Shown here piece by piece: positions 13,001 through 21,746 of a DNA stretch of 64,000 nucleotides (within the stretch, counting starts at the first letter, position 1; each line of letters opens with the position of its first letter). The notes under the pieces are model-generated. The model was not told the DNA's origin. It ran no database searches and saw nothing but the letters and a program-made list of their open reading frames with translations. Source of the stretch: Notospermus geniculatus (taxonomy: Eukaryota > Nemertea > Pilidiophora > Heteronemertea > Lineidae); the NCBI GenBank assembly GCA_002633025.1, contig NMRB01000055.1:360315-424314 (forward strand), read 5' to 3'. Made by a program: the position numbers and the translations under genes.

Positions 13001-14739
13001 TTGTCTCTAGTTGCATTGACTTATTGACTTTAGTTAAGTAGATCCTTGTACTGCCTTGGTGAGTAAATTGACCCGCACTTCATTTTCTCTCTATTCTGGC
13101 AGTCGCCACAGTTACCAAAACCTTTCCGACCGAAAAATCCCGTCGAAAGAGAACAGTATAAAGAACACCGGCGTGTCTCGCACATATCATCTGAACAAAA
13201 ACGGAGGTGTAACATTAAGGTAGGGTTAGAGGCTGTACACTCCTGGTCATAATACTGGCATATTCATCCATGGGGAGGGGGGTTGCACACAGTTATACGG
13301 TAGCGCAACCAGATGTTGAAATCGTACTTGATGACTGCTAACACATACCATAACACATACCATAAAGTGTTGAAACTAGCCAAAAATGCATCACAAATTG
13401 TGATATTTACTTAAGGCTTCTACTTCATCGTTTTCAGAATGGTTTTGACACGCTTCATGTTCTTATTCCATCCCTGAGTGCCAATCCAAGTCAGAAACTG
13501 AGTAAGGCAACTATGTTACAAAAAAGTAAGTATTTATTTGTGCCTTTCATTTTCATGATCAAACAAAACTCACCCATCGGTGTCACCTGTCCATGTCAGA
13601 TTACAGAAGATCCATATTACCAGCCATGCCTATCAGCTGTGTTCAATATAATCCATCTCTCATGCCAGATTCTCTCTTCTCCAGCTGCTGAGCACTGTAA
13701 GAAGTTAAAATCTGAACGTGCCCAAATGCAAAGTGAGGCGGAGCTTCTGAAACAGGAGATAGAAGCTTTAAATGTTGCCATAAAGTAAGTCTGGTTTCCC
13801 TTCCTTCTGATTCTGGCAATTCAGTGGAAGATGCTAAAATGTGAAAATAATTGACTGAGGAGATTGGACATACCGGTGTGGGCATATCCATATATTGTTC
13901 AGAGATCTCCTCTGCCCTTGCCTTCTAATCGACACAGTCTTTTATTTCAGTGCGTGTCAGTCTCAACTTCCTGCCACCGGTGCACCAGTGACACGACAAC
14001 GAGTCGATCATATGAAGGAAATGCGGGACGACTACGTTCGCAACAGAACCATGCAAAACTGGAAATTCTGGATTGTATCCTTTCTGTCACTGTCTCTGCG
14101 GACTGATGACTGTAACCATGCCCCTTATTTTGTGCTACACAATTTGAGACCCGAGTTGCACGCTTCCAGCCATTGCCTCTAACTCTGCAGTAAAGGTCTT
14201 ATGGCGGTTGGTCTAGTAATGTTTATCATCGGTTACTTTCATTGAGTAAAGACTCATACAAGTGAAGTTATATTCCTTGAACAACCATCAGTTCAGCACA
14301 ATATTTGAGGATCTGTTCGACACGTTTAATAACATGGTATCCACTGCCACCATGGAAGAGTTGTGCCGTACATGTTTAGCATGGCTGGATCAGCATTGTT
14401 CCTTAGTGGCACTGAGGCCTGGTGAGTAATGGTATCTGCCATAGATGGGGGAACTGGACATTCAAAGAGGTAGTGTGGAAAATCATAACACATAGTCTCA
14501 GAGGTTGTGGGTTCTGGTGATTGACTGCTGATGCACTATAATAGTTCAGTGAGAAAAAGGTCTCGCCGAAAAGAAACTTCAATCAAACATTTGACTTTTA
14601 CCTGTCTTTTTCAGCTGTATTGAATTCCCTGCGGCAGTTGAGTAAAACGACATCCATCCTATCTGACCCTTCCAAAGTTCCTGAACAAGCGCATGCAGCT
14701 GTAAATCGTCGCGACTCAGATCCTAGTCCGATGACGTAG
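963..14739 (+). CDS. MLXIP: Mondo (MLXIP/MondoA-ChREBP family) bHLHZip transcription factor, 5'-partial, 17 exons
   Basis: Glucose-responsive transcription factors of this family pair with Mlx, bind carbohydrate response elements and shuttle between cytoplasm and nucleus. Exons read by splice signals and phase: 963-1066, 2514-2635, 4174-4480, 6134-6226, 6470-6567, 6726-7526, 7687-7783, about 9392-9568, 11314-11435, 11627-11747, 11976-12052 (the last two repeated at 12422-12542 and 12778-12854), 13103-13219, 13438-13525, 13685-13784, 13951-14074, 14292-14421, 14615-14739 (TAG stop). They join without a frame break into about 933 residues; human MondoA is about 919 aa in full. The first exon starts inside the Mondo conserved regions, so the earlier N-terminal exons lie left of position 1. 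The invertebrate gene is probably a single orthologue of both vertebrate paralogues, so the symbol is approximate. Exon 9392-9568 has an uncertain 5' boundary and a GC donor. Confidence 0.93.
1238..1583 (-). mobile_element. tRNA-derived SINE
   Basis: On the minus strand, 1583-1512 reads as a tRNA-like head with an A box (TGGTCTAGTGGTTA) and a B box (GGTTCGATTCC). Downstream on that strand come a conserved-looking body (GACCTTGAGCAAGTCACTTT) and then TGTAAAGCGCATTGAGCAG near a TATATAGCAC-type tail. This is the arrangement of pol III SINEs common in marine invertebrates. It is not a functional tRNA gene because the cloverleaf is incomplete and a SINE body is attached. Confidence 0.7.
2514..2635 (+). 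CDS. MLXIP: Mondo exon: linker between conserved regions
   Basis: The exon completes a TAT codon and reads IKSKHPLVCQFAAPLSED, matching the family's VERRKNPVCGFVTPL segment. It then runs through a variable acidic and Gln-rich linker to GACGAG before a GTGAAT donor. The length of 122 nt gives phase 0 into the next exon. The acceptor is a strong pyrimidine tract (CCTTTCTTTCCAG). Confidence 0.9.
4174..4480 (+). CDS. MLXIP: Mondo exon: nuclear-localisation region and MCR6 glucose-sensing motif
   Basis: The exon reads AIVMEGKYWKRRLQTVTAEY, then KWRGFF, the conserved basic segment that carries the bipartite nuclear localisation signal in ChREBP/MondoA. Further on it carries EEDLLMDFSDTLFSSF, equivalent to the MCR6 motif SDTLFST proposed to take part in the glucose-6-phosphate response, and ends with NPREIG, split at the GTAATT donor. 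This exon gives the strongest single family assignment in the gene. Confidence 0.95.
6134..6567 (+). CDS. MLXIP: Mondo exons: end of glucose-sensing module (6134-6226 and 6470-6567)
   Basis: The first exon reads QLGNADFIQPGLVQLQPN, then LEDLMDTIENF, closely matching human LGNADMIQPGLIPLQPNLD, the conserved close of the N-terminal glucose-sensing module. The second is a short Ser/Thr-rich exon (EMWGTTCGTLAQARSEPSLA). Phases 1 and 0 agree on both sides. A 32-bp imperfect direct repeat (6262-6293 and 6294-6325) lies in the intron between them. Confidence 0.9.
6262..6325 (+). repeat. 32-bp tandem duplication
   Basis: ATGTAGTCACAGCTGTTC and the following bases occur twice in direct order with one G/T difference, in a Mondo intron. 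Confidence 0.8.
6726..7526 (+). CDS. MLXIP: Mondo large Gln/Asn/Ser/Thr-rich transactivation exon
   Basis: An 801-nt open exon of 267 codons, in phase 0 at both ends. Composition is low-complexity: Gln and Asn rich through the middle (for example QQLQPQQQLLLQQGN) and Ser/Thr/Pro rich near the end, with VKLEPVDP looking like a sumoylation-type motif. The same region of vertebrate Mondo proteins is disordered and carries transactivation activity. The acceptor sits in TTTCAGCAGCAG, so the exon may begin at 6726, 6729 or 6732 through NAGNAG-type slippage. The donor is CCAAAG then GTAACC. Confidence 0.88.
7687..7783 (+). CDS. MLXIP: Mondo exon: basic/proline linker
   Basis: Reads VKPQQRKPRNIAPAVATPPV, then MQNTLFAQLLTS, ending one base into a codon before GTAAGT. 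The acceptor is TTTCAG at 7681-7686. I see no domain of its own; it belongs to the gene by phase, splice signals and position. Confidence 0.8.
7911..7960 (+). CDS. Possible extra Mondo exon (weak)
   Basis: After TTTTGTGCTGTAG a phase-compatible frame reads LGATGVPPAAFIQTAVA, which has a plausible composition for this disordered part of Mondo. No good donor follows: the only GT in phase is the poor GTACCA at 7963. The sequence runs directly into the first assembly duplication, which may have broken the original donor. Treat as a candidate only. Confidence 0.25.
7963..8970 (+). repeat. Direct duplication 1 (7963-8368 and 8567-8972), single N at 8566
   Basis: Two stretches of about 405 bp, both starting GTACCAAAGGGCATGG, are nearly identical, with scattered single-base differences. 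They are separated by a repeat insertion and one N. Best explained as two overlapping haplotype contigs joined in series within a Mondo intron. Confidence 0.75.
8371..8565 (+). repeat. Interspersed repeat fragment at contig end
   Basis: Begins with the palindromic CTCAGCTGACCAAAGGTCAGC and continues as GT-rich sequence to the N at 8566. It interrupts the copy relationship: the second copy of the flanking duplication continues past this point without it. Similar AGCTCAGCTGA-led repeats are common in marine invertebrate genomes. Confidence 0.5.
9392..9568 (+). CDS. MLXIP: Mondo exon with GC donor (5' boundary uncertain)
   Basis: The open frame reads SSSSSYNSSPCLPAEQQQSA, then LLAYLLAPTTEQ and on to AALSTTSNS. 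Acceptors that fit the phase of the upstream exon would start it at 9350, 9392 or 9425; I cannot choose firmly. At the 3' side the only join that keeps the next exon (11314) open is after the G at 9568, making the donor GCAAGT at 9569-9574. Using the nearby GTGACT instead gives a shifted frame with an early stop. Confidence 0.7.
11314..11435 (+). CDS. MLXIP: Mondo exon: sumoylation-like linker
   Basis: Completes a split GTG valine and reads PSTGAPFNVNIKQEAPSSC on to SLSQPISIAI. IKQE is a canonical sumoylation-type motif. The acceptor is CTTTTGCAG and the donor GTAAGT, leaving phase 0. The duplicated assembly segment begins immediately beyond this donor. Confidence 0.85.
11627..12052 (+). CDS. 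MLXIP: Mondo exon pair, copy 1 (11627-11747 and 11976-12052)
   Basis: The first exon reads APQVIAPPSQTANPGILKQD, then a Thr run; the second reads STSDMQISSTGSGNEDSMLE, then CSFDDG. Together they are 198 nt, phase 0 to phase 0, encoding 66 residues upstream of the bHLHZip. An almost identical pair follows at 12422-12542 and 12778-12854. Only one pair is likely to be real in the genome. Confidence 0.8.
12422..12854 (+). CDS. MLXIP: Mondo exon pair, copy 2 (12422-12542 and 12778-12854), probably allelic
   Basis: Same two exons as 11627-12052, with Lys changed to Gln in GILQQD and a few intronic substitutions and small indels. It lies right of the single N at 12231. The flanking introns are also duplicated at near identity, which is expected for two haplotypes placed in series rather than for an old exon duplication. 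The splice sites are intact, so a gene predictor may include both pairs. Confidence 0.7.
13103..13784 (+). CDS. MLXIP: Mondo bHLH-leucine zipper exons (13103-13219, 13438-13525, 13685-13784)
   Basis: The basic region and helix 1 read HRRVSHISSEQKRRCNIK, then NGFDTLHVLIPSLS; the loop and helix 2 read KLSKATMLQK, then TAEHCKKLKSERAQ. The zipper continues as MQSEAELLKQEIEALNVAI. The His, Glu and Arg residues of the basic region that read E-boxes are present (H..SEQKRR). Vertebrate Mondo proteins use the same sequence with few changes. The three exons join in phases 0, 1 and 2. DNA binding is expected only as a heterodimer with Mlx. Confidence 0.96.
13951..14739 (+). CDS. MLXIP: Mondo C-terminal dimerisation/cytoplasmic-localisation domain (3 exons)
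   Basis: Exons 13951-14074, 14292-14421 and 14615-14739. The first reads ACQSQLPATGAPVTRQRVDH, then RTMQNWKFWI; the second FSTIFEDLFDTFNNMVSTAT, then LAWLDQHCSL; the third LNSLRQLSKTTSILSDPSKV and on to a TAG stop. This is the WMC/DCD domain shared by Mondo and Mlx (human QLPATGVPVTRRQFDHM and LSWLDQHCSL), which mediates dimerisation and masks nuclear export. The C-terminus is ordinary in length. Confidence 0.95.
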
Positions 14740-15983
14740 TAATTGCCCACTCATGGATCCATTTATGCAGCGACTTGGTGATAGTGCCTTCTGCTGAAGT
14801 GTCCTTCGACTGCCTATTCTGGTCTTGGCCAGGGCAGTCACGACATTGTGTTTGTCATTAGATCAGTGCACGGTGTAGAATGGCTCTCTAGGTGTATATT
14901 TTCTTGAGATGAAAGCTGTCATCAGCTCTCTTGTCAGAGAGACTTTCCTTTCCTGGAAGAATGCTGCGGGTCCATGGACGTAAAATGTAATATTTCTGTG
15001 AGATTGTAAAAAGATCTGTTCTTGTGATTTAGAAGGTAAGAATTGGGGAGTGAGACTTTGGTCTTTGGCGCTCCTCAGATGTTGCCATTGGTAGAAATAG
15101 TAAATTCTAATACTTATTTTTGATTTGGAGTTGCTGGACAATGAGAAATCAGTGGAAAACGAATGGAATTCTTATGATTTTGCATTGATGGACCAGTTTT
15201 CAAGAATGAAGTTTATCTGTGCATGAAAACAGTCCCTGCCTCTTGCTAATGGTGTGATTACGATGAGCTAAGTACTTCCCTCTTGCTAATGGTGTGATTA
15301 CGATGAGCTAAGTACTTCAAGACTGATCCACGACAGAATGCGATTGAATCAGAAAGAAAATGATGGAGTCCTGACAGTCCAAGGATGGAGACGTAAGGAT
15401 GAGAAAAGACAACTCAATAGAGGATTTTGGTTTGACTATTGATCAGGAGACATTTCAGTGTTCATCTGATTTCATGTCATGCAGTAGAATTTTCGCTACA
15501 AGGTCAGAATTGTGCTTACGTATGTGTTAATCAGTATACGAACCAAATGTTGAGATCATGACTTAAATTGCTGATTATCATCTTTAGTGTGTGACCTGAG
15601 CAGACCACATCTCTGCTTGGAATTCCTTACCAACTGATGATGTTGGGAACAAGATCTGGTGGGGCTTCCAATGGTTTAGTTGACCGATTCTCGGACCTGA
15701 GAAGATAAAACTATGAAATAATTGAGTTGAAGGTGATCAAGACCTGTACAGGTTAGAAAAAGATGTTGTCTGCACAGGCTCAGTATTTATTTATTTAAGT
15801 GTGTTGTGAGTGAAGCTAAGAAAGCAAAGATGTATTATGGCTTCACAGTATTGATTCTGACAGAGTTCAGGCCAGAAGAATTCAGAACTTTGGAGACATT
15901 TCCTTCCATTCATGTTGATTAAACACTGCATTGTATATTGTCAGCAACGTGATGCTACATTCACCATTTTATAAGCCAATAAA
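14740..15983 (+). other. MLXIP: Mondo 3' UTR candidate with AATAAA signal
   Basis: Non-coding sequence follows the TAG stop. A canonical AATAAA lies at 15978-15983 and a second at 16881-16886, so the transcript probably ends near 16.0 or 16.9 kb. A 40-bp direct repeat (15241-15280 and 15281-15318) is inside this stretch. The true end cannot be set without transcripts. Confidence 0.45.
15241..15318 (+). repeat. 40-bp tandem duplication
   Basis: TCTTGCTAATGGTGTGATTA and the following 20 bases are repeated directly with no spacer in the Mondo 3' UTR region. Confidence 0.85.
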
Positions 15984-17791
15984 CTTGCTGCTGTAAAATA
16001 TGGGCAGCATTAGTAGATATTTCTTTCGTGCATTTCGTTGAACTGTACCAATTAGTCGTGTTCTGTTTAGTAAGTGCTCCATGTGTAGGCTTGCATGTAA
16101 TATGCCACCTGTTCTACATGCTTCTTGTGCATAGAATGATCAGTTCACATAGCTAAGGCACTGTTTGACTTCCGAGGGTCTTCTTCCATCAACTGGCTCC
16201 ATTACCACCGAAAAGTGACTGCACAACTTGATCAAAATGAACAGTCCCTAATCCTGTAGGGTTCTCGCGTACTTAAGTCTGTTGGTGTAAATCTTGAAGA
16301 GCATTTCACATGCTCACAATTCTGCCTCAGTAAAGTTATCTAGGAGGGAGAAACAATTCCCTGGCTGAATTACTCAGTAACTTGTGCCTTTCAAAATGCT
16401 TTTTTTCTGTTTCAATGTCCTTCTCTTGGTTAATGTTTGTTAATCCAGTTTGAATAACATTGATTGGTATGATTGTGGTTTTCAAGTGTTCTTGACAAAT
16501 AACTCTGCATAAAATTATTCTGAGCACTACAAGTATTGGCACTGAGAGTCAAAAGTTCCTCTGAGATGTCTGGTGTGAAAATTTCATTATGAGCAGTTGA
16601 AACTACTGTATTTATTTCTGGATCAATAAGATGACAAAAATATGAAAGTACTTGTTCCACCACCATATAGTACAGCAAGGATCTGTCTGTAAACTGCCTG
16701 GATCCACAGTTTGGCAGGCACCCACCCCTGTCGTTAGCTTGGCTTGTATGATCTCCAACATGTATTGTAGTAAAAACCAGACCTTGGTTTGCAGCATTTA
16801 AATCATCTTCCTATCATTTGTCATTTCCTAAGTTATAGATGTGGGAATTTTGTATCCCACACTGTACACTATGCTATTGAAATAAAGAAAATTACGAAAC
16901 GTTATAGTTAATTTAAGTCTTTAATTTGATATCCGTTTGCAATGAAAGTCAACATACCGGCAGGCCTACCTAAACTATGAAGTTGATTGACTGAGTAGTG
17001 AGTGGTTCTGAAAGTTATTGAATTTCTGTAGGTCTGGAAGACGTGTAAGGATTTGCCTGGAAATAGGGGTGGAGCAAGGAATTCCCATTAAAATGGAATA
17101 CATTCTGTTCCTTCAAGTAGAGTTAGAATGTGGGCCAATGATGGAGCCAACAAACATGGCTTATGTTGGCTTATGTTGTCCTGTCTGCACAGATTTATGT
17201 AGTTCTACATTCGGGTTTCAGCTCAGTCTTTTCTAGAGTTTCAGATTGTAAAGTTCCACTTGAAAAAAAGACCCCGGTTGGGGTCGAAAATTCGTGAATT
17301 CTGGAGATTGACTTCTTGTTTATTATCATTATGTTGACACCAGGTGGTTTGATGGCGAGTGGTTTGTGATCCTACACTTGGCCTATATTGTGTGACCACA
17401 CCCCGGGACCACACCCACTCACTATGGAGATACATTGTAGCGCATTCACTCTCCAGAACGATAGGTGACAGCCCTATTCGGACTCCGTCAGCTGCTGCCA
17501 CCTATCGCCTAAAAGGTTGAAATGTTGGGTGTAATTTGTACGCATGCGTTTGTAAGCTTGGAGAGTTTATCAGATTGTTGGAGATTGAATTCGGTCGGCG
17601 ACTAATCTAAAACAAAATAAAACAATGTATTTTATTCCTGATATTAAAACGAGAGTTAGTAACTAGAATTGGTGATATATACAAAATATATAGCCTTAAA
17701 TGACAGAAATACGTATTTTTATCGAATGAAATGAAGGATATCATTCACCGCTGATGAATTTTGCCTCGTTTCGAAAACTTCCTGATTTGAG

Positions 17792-17799
17792 TGACGTCA
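17792..17799 (+). promoter_or_regulatory. CRE palindrome upstream of ABHD17
   Basis: A perfect TGACGTCA octamer, the CREB/ATF site, lies 151 bp upstream of the ABHD17 start codon in a locally CpG-bearing stretch that also contains GCATGCGT near 17542. The position fits a proximal promoter, but the transcription start is unknown, so regulatory function is inferred. Confidence 0.45.
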
Positions 17800-17949
17800 T
17801 CGGAACACTAACCCGATCGGAGAGAAAGTAGATTTCTCTCAAAAAATATCGAAAATTTCATCGATTTATCGAATTCCCGGTGTTCCATTTGTACCTAACA
17901 ATCTGTGGTTGACTGTAGGACCAATTTGTGACCTTAATTTGCCTACAAA

Positions 17950-20900
17950 ATGAACGGTTTGTCGTTCAGTGAGCTGTGTTGCCTGTTCTGCTGTCCGCCA
18001 TGTCCATCGCGGATCGCTGCCAAACTGGCTTTCCTGCCACCAGAACCAACATATTCATTCATCTCGGATGAAACTGGGTCCAGATACAGCCTGCATCTGA
18101 CAGAGAAGGCAGAATGGCAGTATACACAGAGAGAACTAGACTGTATAGAAGTGTTTATGACCCGTACAGCTAGGGGAAATAGAATAGGTTGTATGTTTGT
18201 GAGATGTTCACCCGCAGCGAAATACACAATCCTGTTCAGTCATGGAAATGCTGTTGACCTCGGTCAGATGAGTAGTTTTTACATTGGACTTGGTTCAAGA
18301 ATTGGCTGCAACATCTTCAGCTATGATTACTCAGGGTACGGTGTCAGCTCAGGACGAGCGTCAGAGAAAAACTTATATGCGGATGTGGATGCCGCTTGGC
18401 AAGCAGTTCGAACAAGATACGGAATCAGTCCAGATAACATTATTCTTTATGGACAGAGCATAGGCACAGTTCCGACAGTAGATTTAGCATCTAGATATGA
18501 AGTTGGAGCTGTCATTTTACATTCACCATTGATGTCAGGGATGCGGGTAGCGTTTCCAGAGACAAAGAGAACTTGGTTCTTTGATGCATTTCCAAGGTGA
18601 GTATTTGACTCAAAGCAGATAATGTGATTGTGTGAAATGTATTAGTCTTCTTTACCAACTCCATTGTCGTTTGCTCTTCTGATGTTTTCTTTCAATGAAA
18701 TGTGTAATTTCAGATGCTGCTTATTCCGTCATCTTCTCTTTATTGATGTGTAATTCATGAATCATCAGTTGTGTCAGCATCTTGAATCTCATGATCTCTC
18801 TGCAGTCACAACTCTGGAAAATTTACCGGCCTTTGATTCAATCAGAAGTCCAGCAAATTTATCTAATCAGTTAAAAAATCAATTCAGGATTGGAACAGGC
18901 CTATAGGCCTATTGATCATGTTGATGTACTCAGTTTGCCCTCTTCAACTGTGATGTCAGCAGGTCAAGGCAATTCTATGAATTCCTGTGCCAGCTGTGTA
19001 CAGTGTTGCATGTTGTGTCCTAGTGTCTGTACTAAGTTCTATTATCACATTCAGCCAATCATCCTGAAGACAGTAGAGAACATATTTTTCTACATCAGGC
19101 ATTCATGTTATTGTATGATTCAATTTTCCTTTGGTCAGCCATCTCATCGAAGCACTCCCATGATCGAATCAGTGCTGAAGCCAGTGAAGTGAATTGCGAC
19201 ACTCCCTTCTTGTATACATGTAATCTGTTCTATATTTTCCACCTGTGATGTACAGGTAGATCTATGTATCTTTCCAACTACAATGATAAACAACTGAAAG
19301 TTCATCCTATCTCCCATTCTATGGGGCATAGAAGGTCCAGGCTGAGAGTTTACATATGTACATGTATGCCTGATACTGTTAGATAATGAACTGACACAAT
19401 AGACATTCTCCCACATACATGACATACATGAGTGCAAATGTCATTGTCATGCCTAAGGAATATTATTGTAGATACAATAAGTCGGGAGAGTAAGGAAAGG
19501 TGTACACCAGTTGACCTTTGGCTACTTTTTCTGTGACATGTACATGTATGTGTTAACTCCCACTCTGACACACACATTTGAGGAAGCTTTACCCCACCTT
19601 CTTCTGTCATGTCTGTTTCATAGTGGAGGTGATGATGTCATTGTGATCGCAACATAAACTTTGCTGGAAGGCAGTGGCATCTGTCTTTGTATTGATTGAG
19701 ACATGCAGATCTATACAGTCTACGGCCCGTATTTTAGAATGCTCCTCAACGTAAAGAAGTTCCTCAAGGCTATTGTTCTCAACAGGAGAGCAATAGCCTT
19801 GAGGAATTACGGGCCCACATGTTTGTAAAGACAATCGTCTCGGCTTCCAGGTTGAAAGTATGTCCTGACACTGACACGTCACGAGTGACAGCATTGTTTT
19901 TTGCTTCTGTTTCAAAACCCTGCCTCAAGATCACAAACTTTTCAAATTATCAAGTGTCTTCTGATTTGCAACTCCTTTGTTTTGGCATTGTCATTACTGC
20001 GACAAGTATAGCTAACTCTTTGGATTGGTACATACAGGAATATTACAACATCAATCACATCTTGATAACGGTAATTTTGCATTCATCGTTGCACGAAATA
20101 CATGGCGAGAAAGGAAATTGGCAATTTGTACCACATGGAGAGTATTGATGTGCAGTTGAGTGTAGATGGTCAGTTGGTTCTGCTGCGTTGAAGCTTTTGA
20201 ATGTCAAAATACTTGTTATGGTACACTTGGCTCACTTTGTACATTTCATCCCCTCACCTCCCTTAATTAATGTAAGGCTTTTCGAAGAACCCTTATTCCT
20301 CTGAAAAAATGGTCTGAATAAAAACTTCGTGTTGTACAGGGCCTTTGTTCATGTATGGTATCTGACATGATGCTTGGCTTAATGGTTAAACTGTACATAT
20401 GTGTGGAAAACCTGTTGTTATCGGTATTGATTTATGATTATGAATTGGTCTCTTGTGTTACTCAATGGATGTAAATACCGCCCTACATACATGTACATCC
20501 AATTCCAACCATGAACATACACATCATCCATGATATCAAGAATATATAAGTACTTACATATTCTTATATATTCTTGATTATGTGTACAATAATATTTTGT
20601 AATTTCACTTCCTCAGACAGTAGCTTTCCCTCGGGCATCCGGGTGCATTTTGATGTCTTGAACCATGCATTGCCATTCCTCATTCTTAATGATTTGCTGA
20701 AAATAATAGCAAAATATTGCTTGGAAACAATATTCTGTTTACATCAACTGCAGAGTATGATTACGGTGTATTCATTCTGAACTCTGACTGACTTCCTCAC
20801 GGCTCTTGCTTTGAGAGTGTTGGTTACAAATCAATACATTGTCACTTTTCCCAGGAGCTGTCTCACTTTACTCGCATCACCCGACACTTATAAATTGCTG

Positions 20901-21746
20901 TATGAAAAGGTTGCAATTGTGCAGATTATGCAGAAACGTGTAATCAGTGTCTTTTTATGTGTGAAATAAAGGTCAGAGGAAGAAGTTTCACGTCATTTGT
21001 AGTAAAATGAGGTTCATCATCATGAAAGTCTAAAATGAGACCTTAGGTGGTGTCTCCTGCTGATGTGAGAATGATGGCTTTCTCATTTGAAACCTACCAC
21101 TGCTACAAGATCTTATGCTTGAAGCTCTGTCCTTCCAGCATTCCAGCAATGCTTTATTTGGTGCCATGGCGAGAGAGCGACCAATGTGATTAAAGCAATC
21201 TGTGTGCTTCCATGGTGATTCCGTTGTTGGTCCCATCATCTGGAATGTGGATGCTGAATTTCATGTTGATGGCCATGTTTGTCAAGTGAGAGGAAGCAAT
21301 CTTGATGACATGCATGTCTGCTTGGGTGAGCAGGAGGTTTGCTTTGCTTTGAGCTGGTTGTCCTTGGTTGAAGGCTGCTCAGCTTTGAGCCTGTCATCCA
21401 TGTACATGTACATTTAATGAGGTCTAACAGTAACACAGTCACTGATTTCCAGGCAGCCGATATGGAAATAAATAACATACTGTATGTAAAAGAAAACTAA
21501 AATGTCATCTTTTTGTCTCTTTTCAGTATTGATAAAGTGCCCAAGATAACATCACCTGTACTTGTGATACACGGCACAGAAGACGAAGTCATCGATTTCT
21601 CTCATGGTCTTGCTATCTACGAACGTTGCCCTCGGACAGTAGAACCCCTTTGGGTGGAAGGTGCTGGACACAATGATGTAGAGTTGTATGGCCAGTACCT
21701 AGAACGGTTGAAACAGTTTGTATCTGTGGAACTGGCAGTCAATTGA
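17950..21746 (+). CDS. ABHD17: ABHD17-type alpha/beta-hydrolase, protein depalmitoylase (2 exons, complete)
   Basis: Exons 17950-18596 and 21527-21746, joined in phase 2 at FPS-IDKV, encode 288 aa, the length of human ABHD17B. The N-terminal cysteine cluster [10 protein letters not shown] is the palmitoylated membrane anchor of the family. The nucleophile is Ser170 in GQSIGT, the acid Asp235 in [10 protein letters not shown] and the base His264 in [10 protein letters not shown]; these are the positions known in the human proteins. [16 protein letters not shown] supplies the oxyanion region. ABHD17 enzymes remove palmitate from N-Ras, PSD-95 and similar proteins at the plasma membrane. Vertebrates have paralogues A, B and C; this is likely the single invertebrate orthologue. 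The 2.9-kb intron holds a hairpin MITE fragment (19724-19815) and an AT-rich palindrome (20535-20578). Confidence 0.96.
19724..19815. mobile_element. Hairpin MITE fragment in ABHD17 intron
   Basis: Starts GGCCCGTATTTTAGAATG and ends TTACGGGCC, with an internal stem CAAGGCTATTGTTCTC against GAGAGCAATAGCCTTG. The left arm is the same sequence as the outer hairpin at 52802. Part of the right arm is missing compared with that copy. Confidence 0.7.
20535..20578. repeat. AT-rich perfect palindrome in ABHD17 intron
   Basis: ATCAAGAATATATAAG (20535-20550) and CTTATATATTCTTGAT (20563-20578) are exact reverse complements around a 12-base spacer. It may be a small foldback element or an AT-rich cruciform; no further support. 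Confidence 0.6.

Larger units (their letters stand above)
11437..13030 (+). repeat. Direct duplication 2 (11437-12230 and 12232-13033), single N at 12231
   Basis: Two copies of about 795 bp, both starting TAAGTTCTAACATACTGAG, including two Mondo exons and their introns. Differences are single-base changes and small indels (for example an added ATT near 12582 and CCGTA near 12718). Pattern as in duplication 1. Confidence 0.8.
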
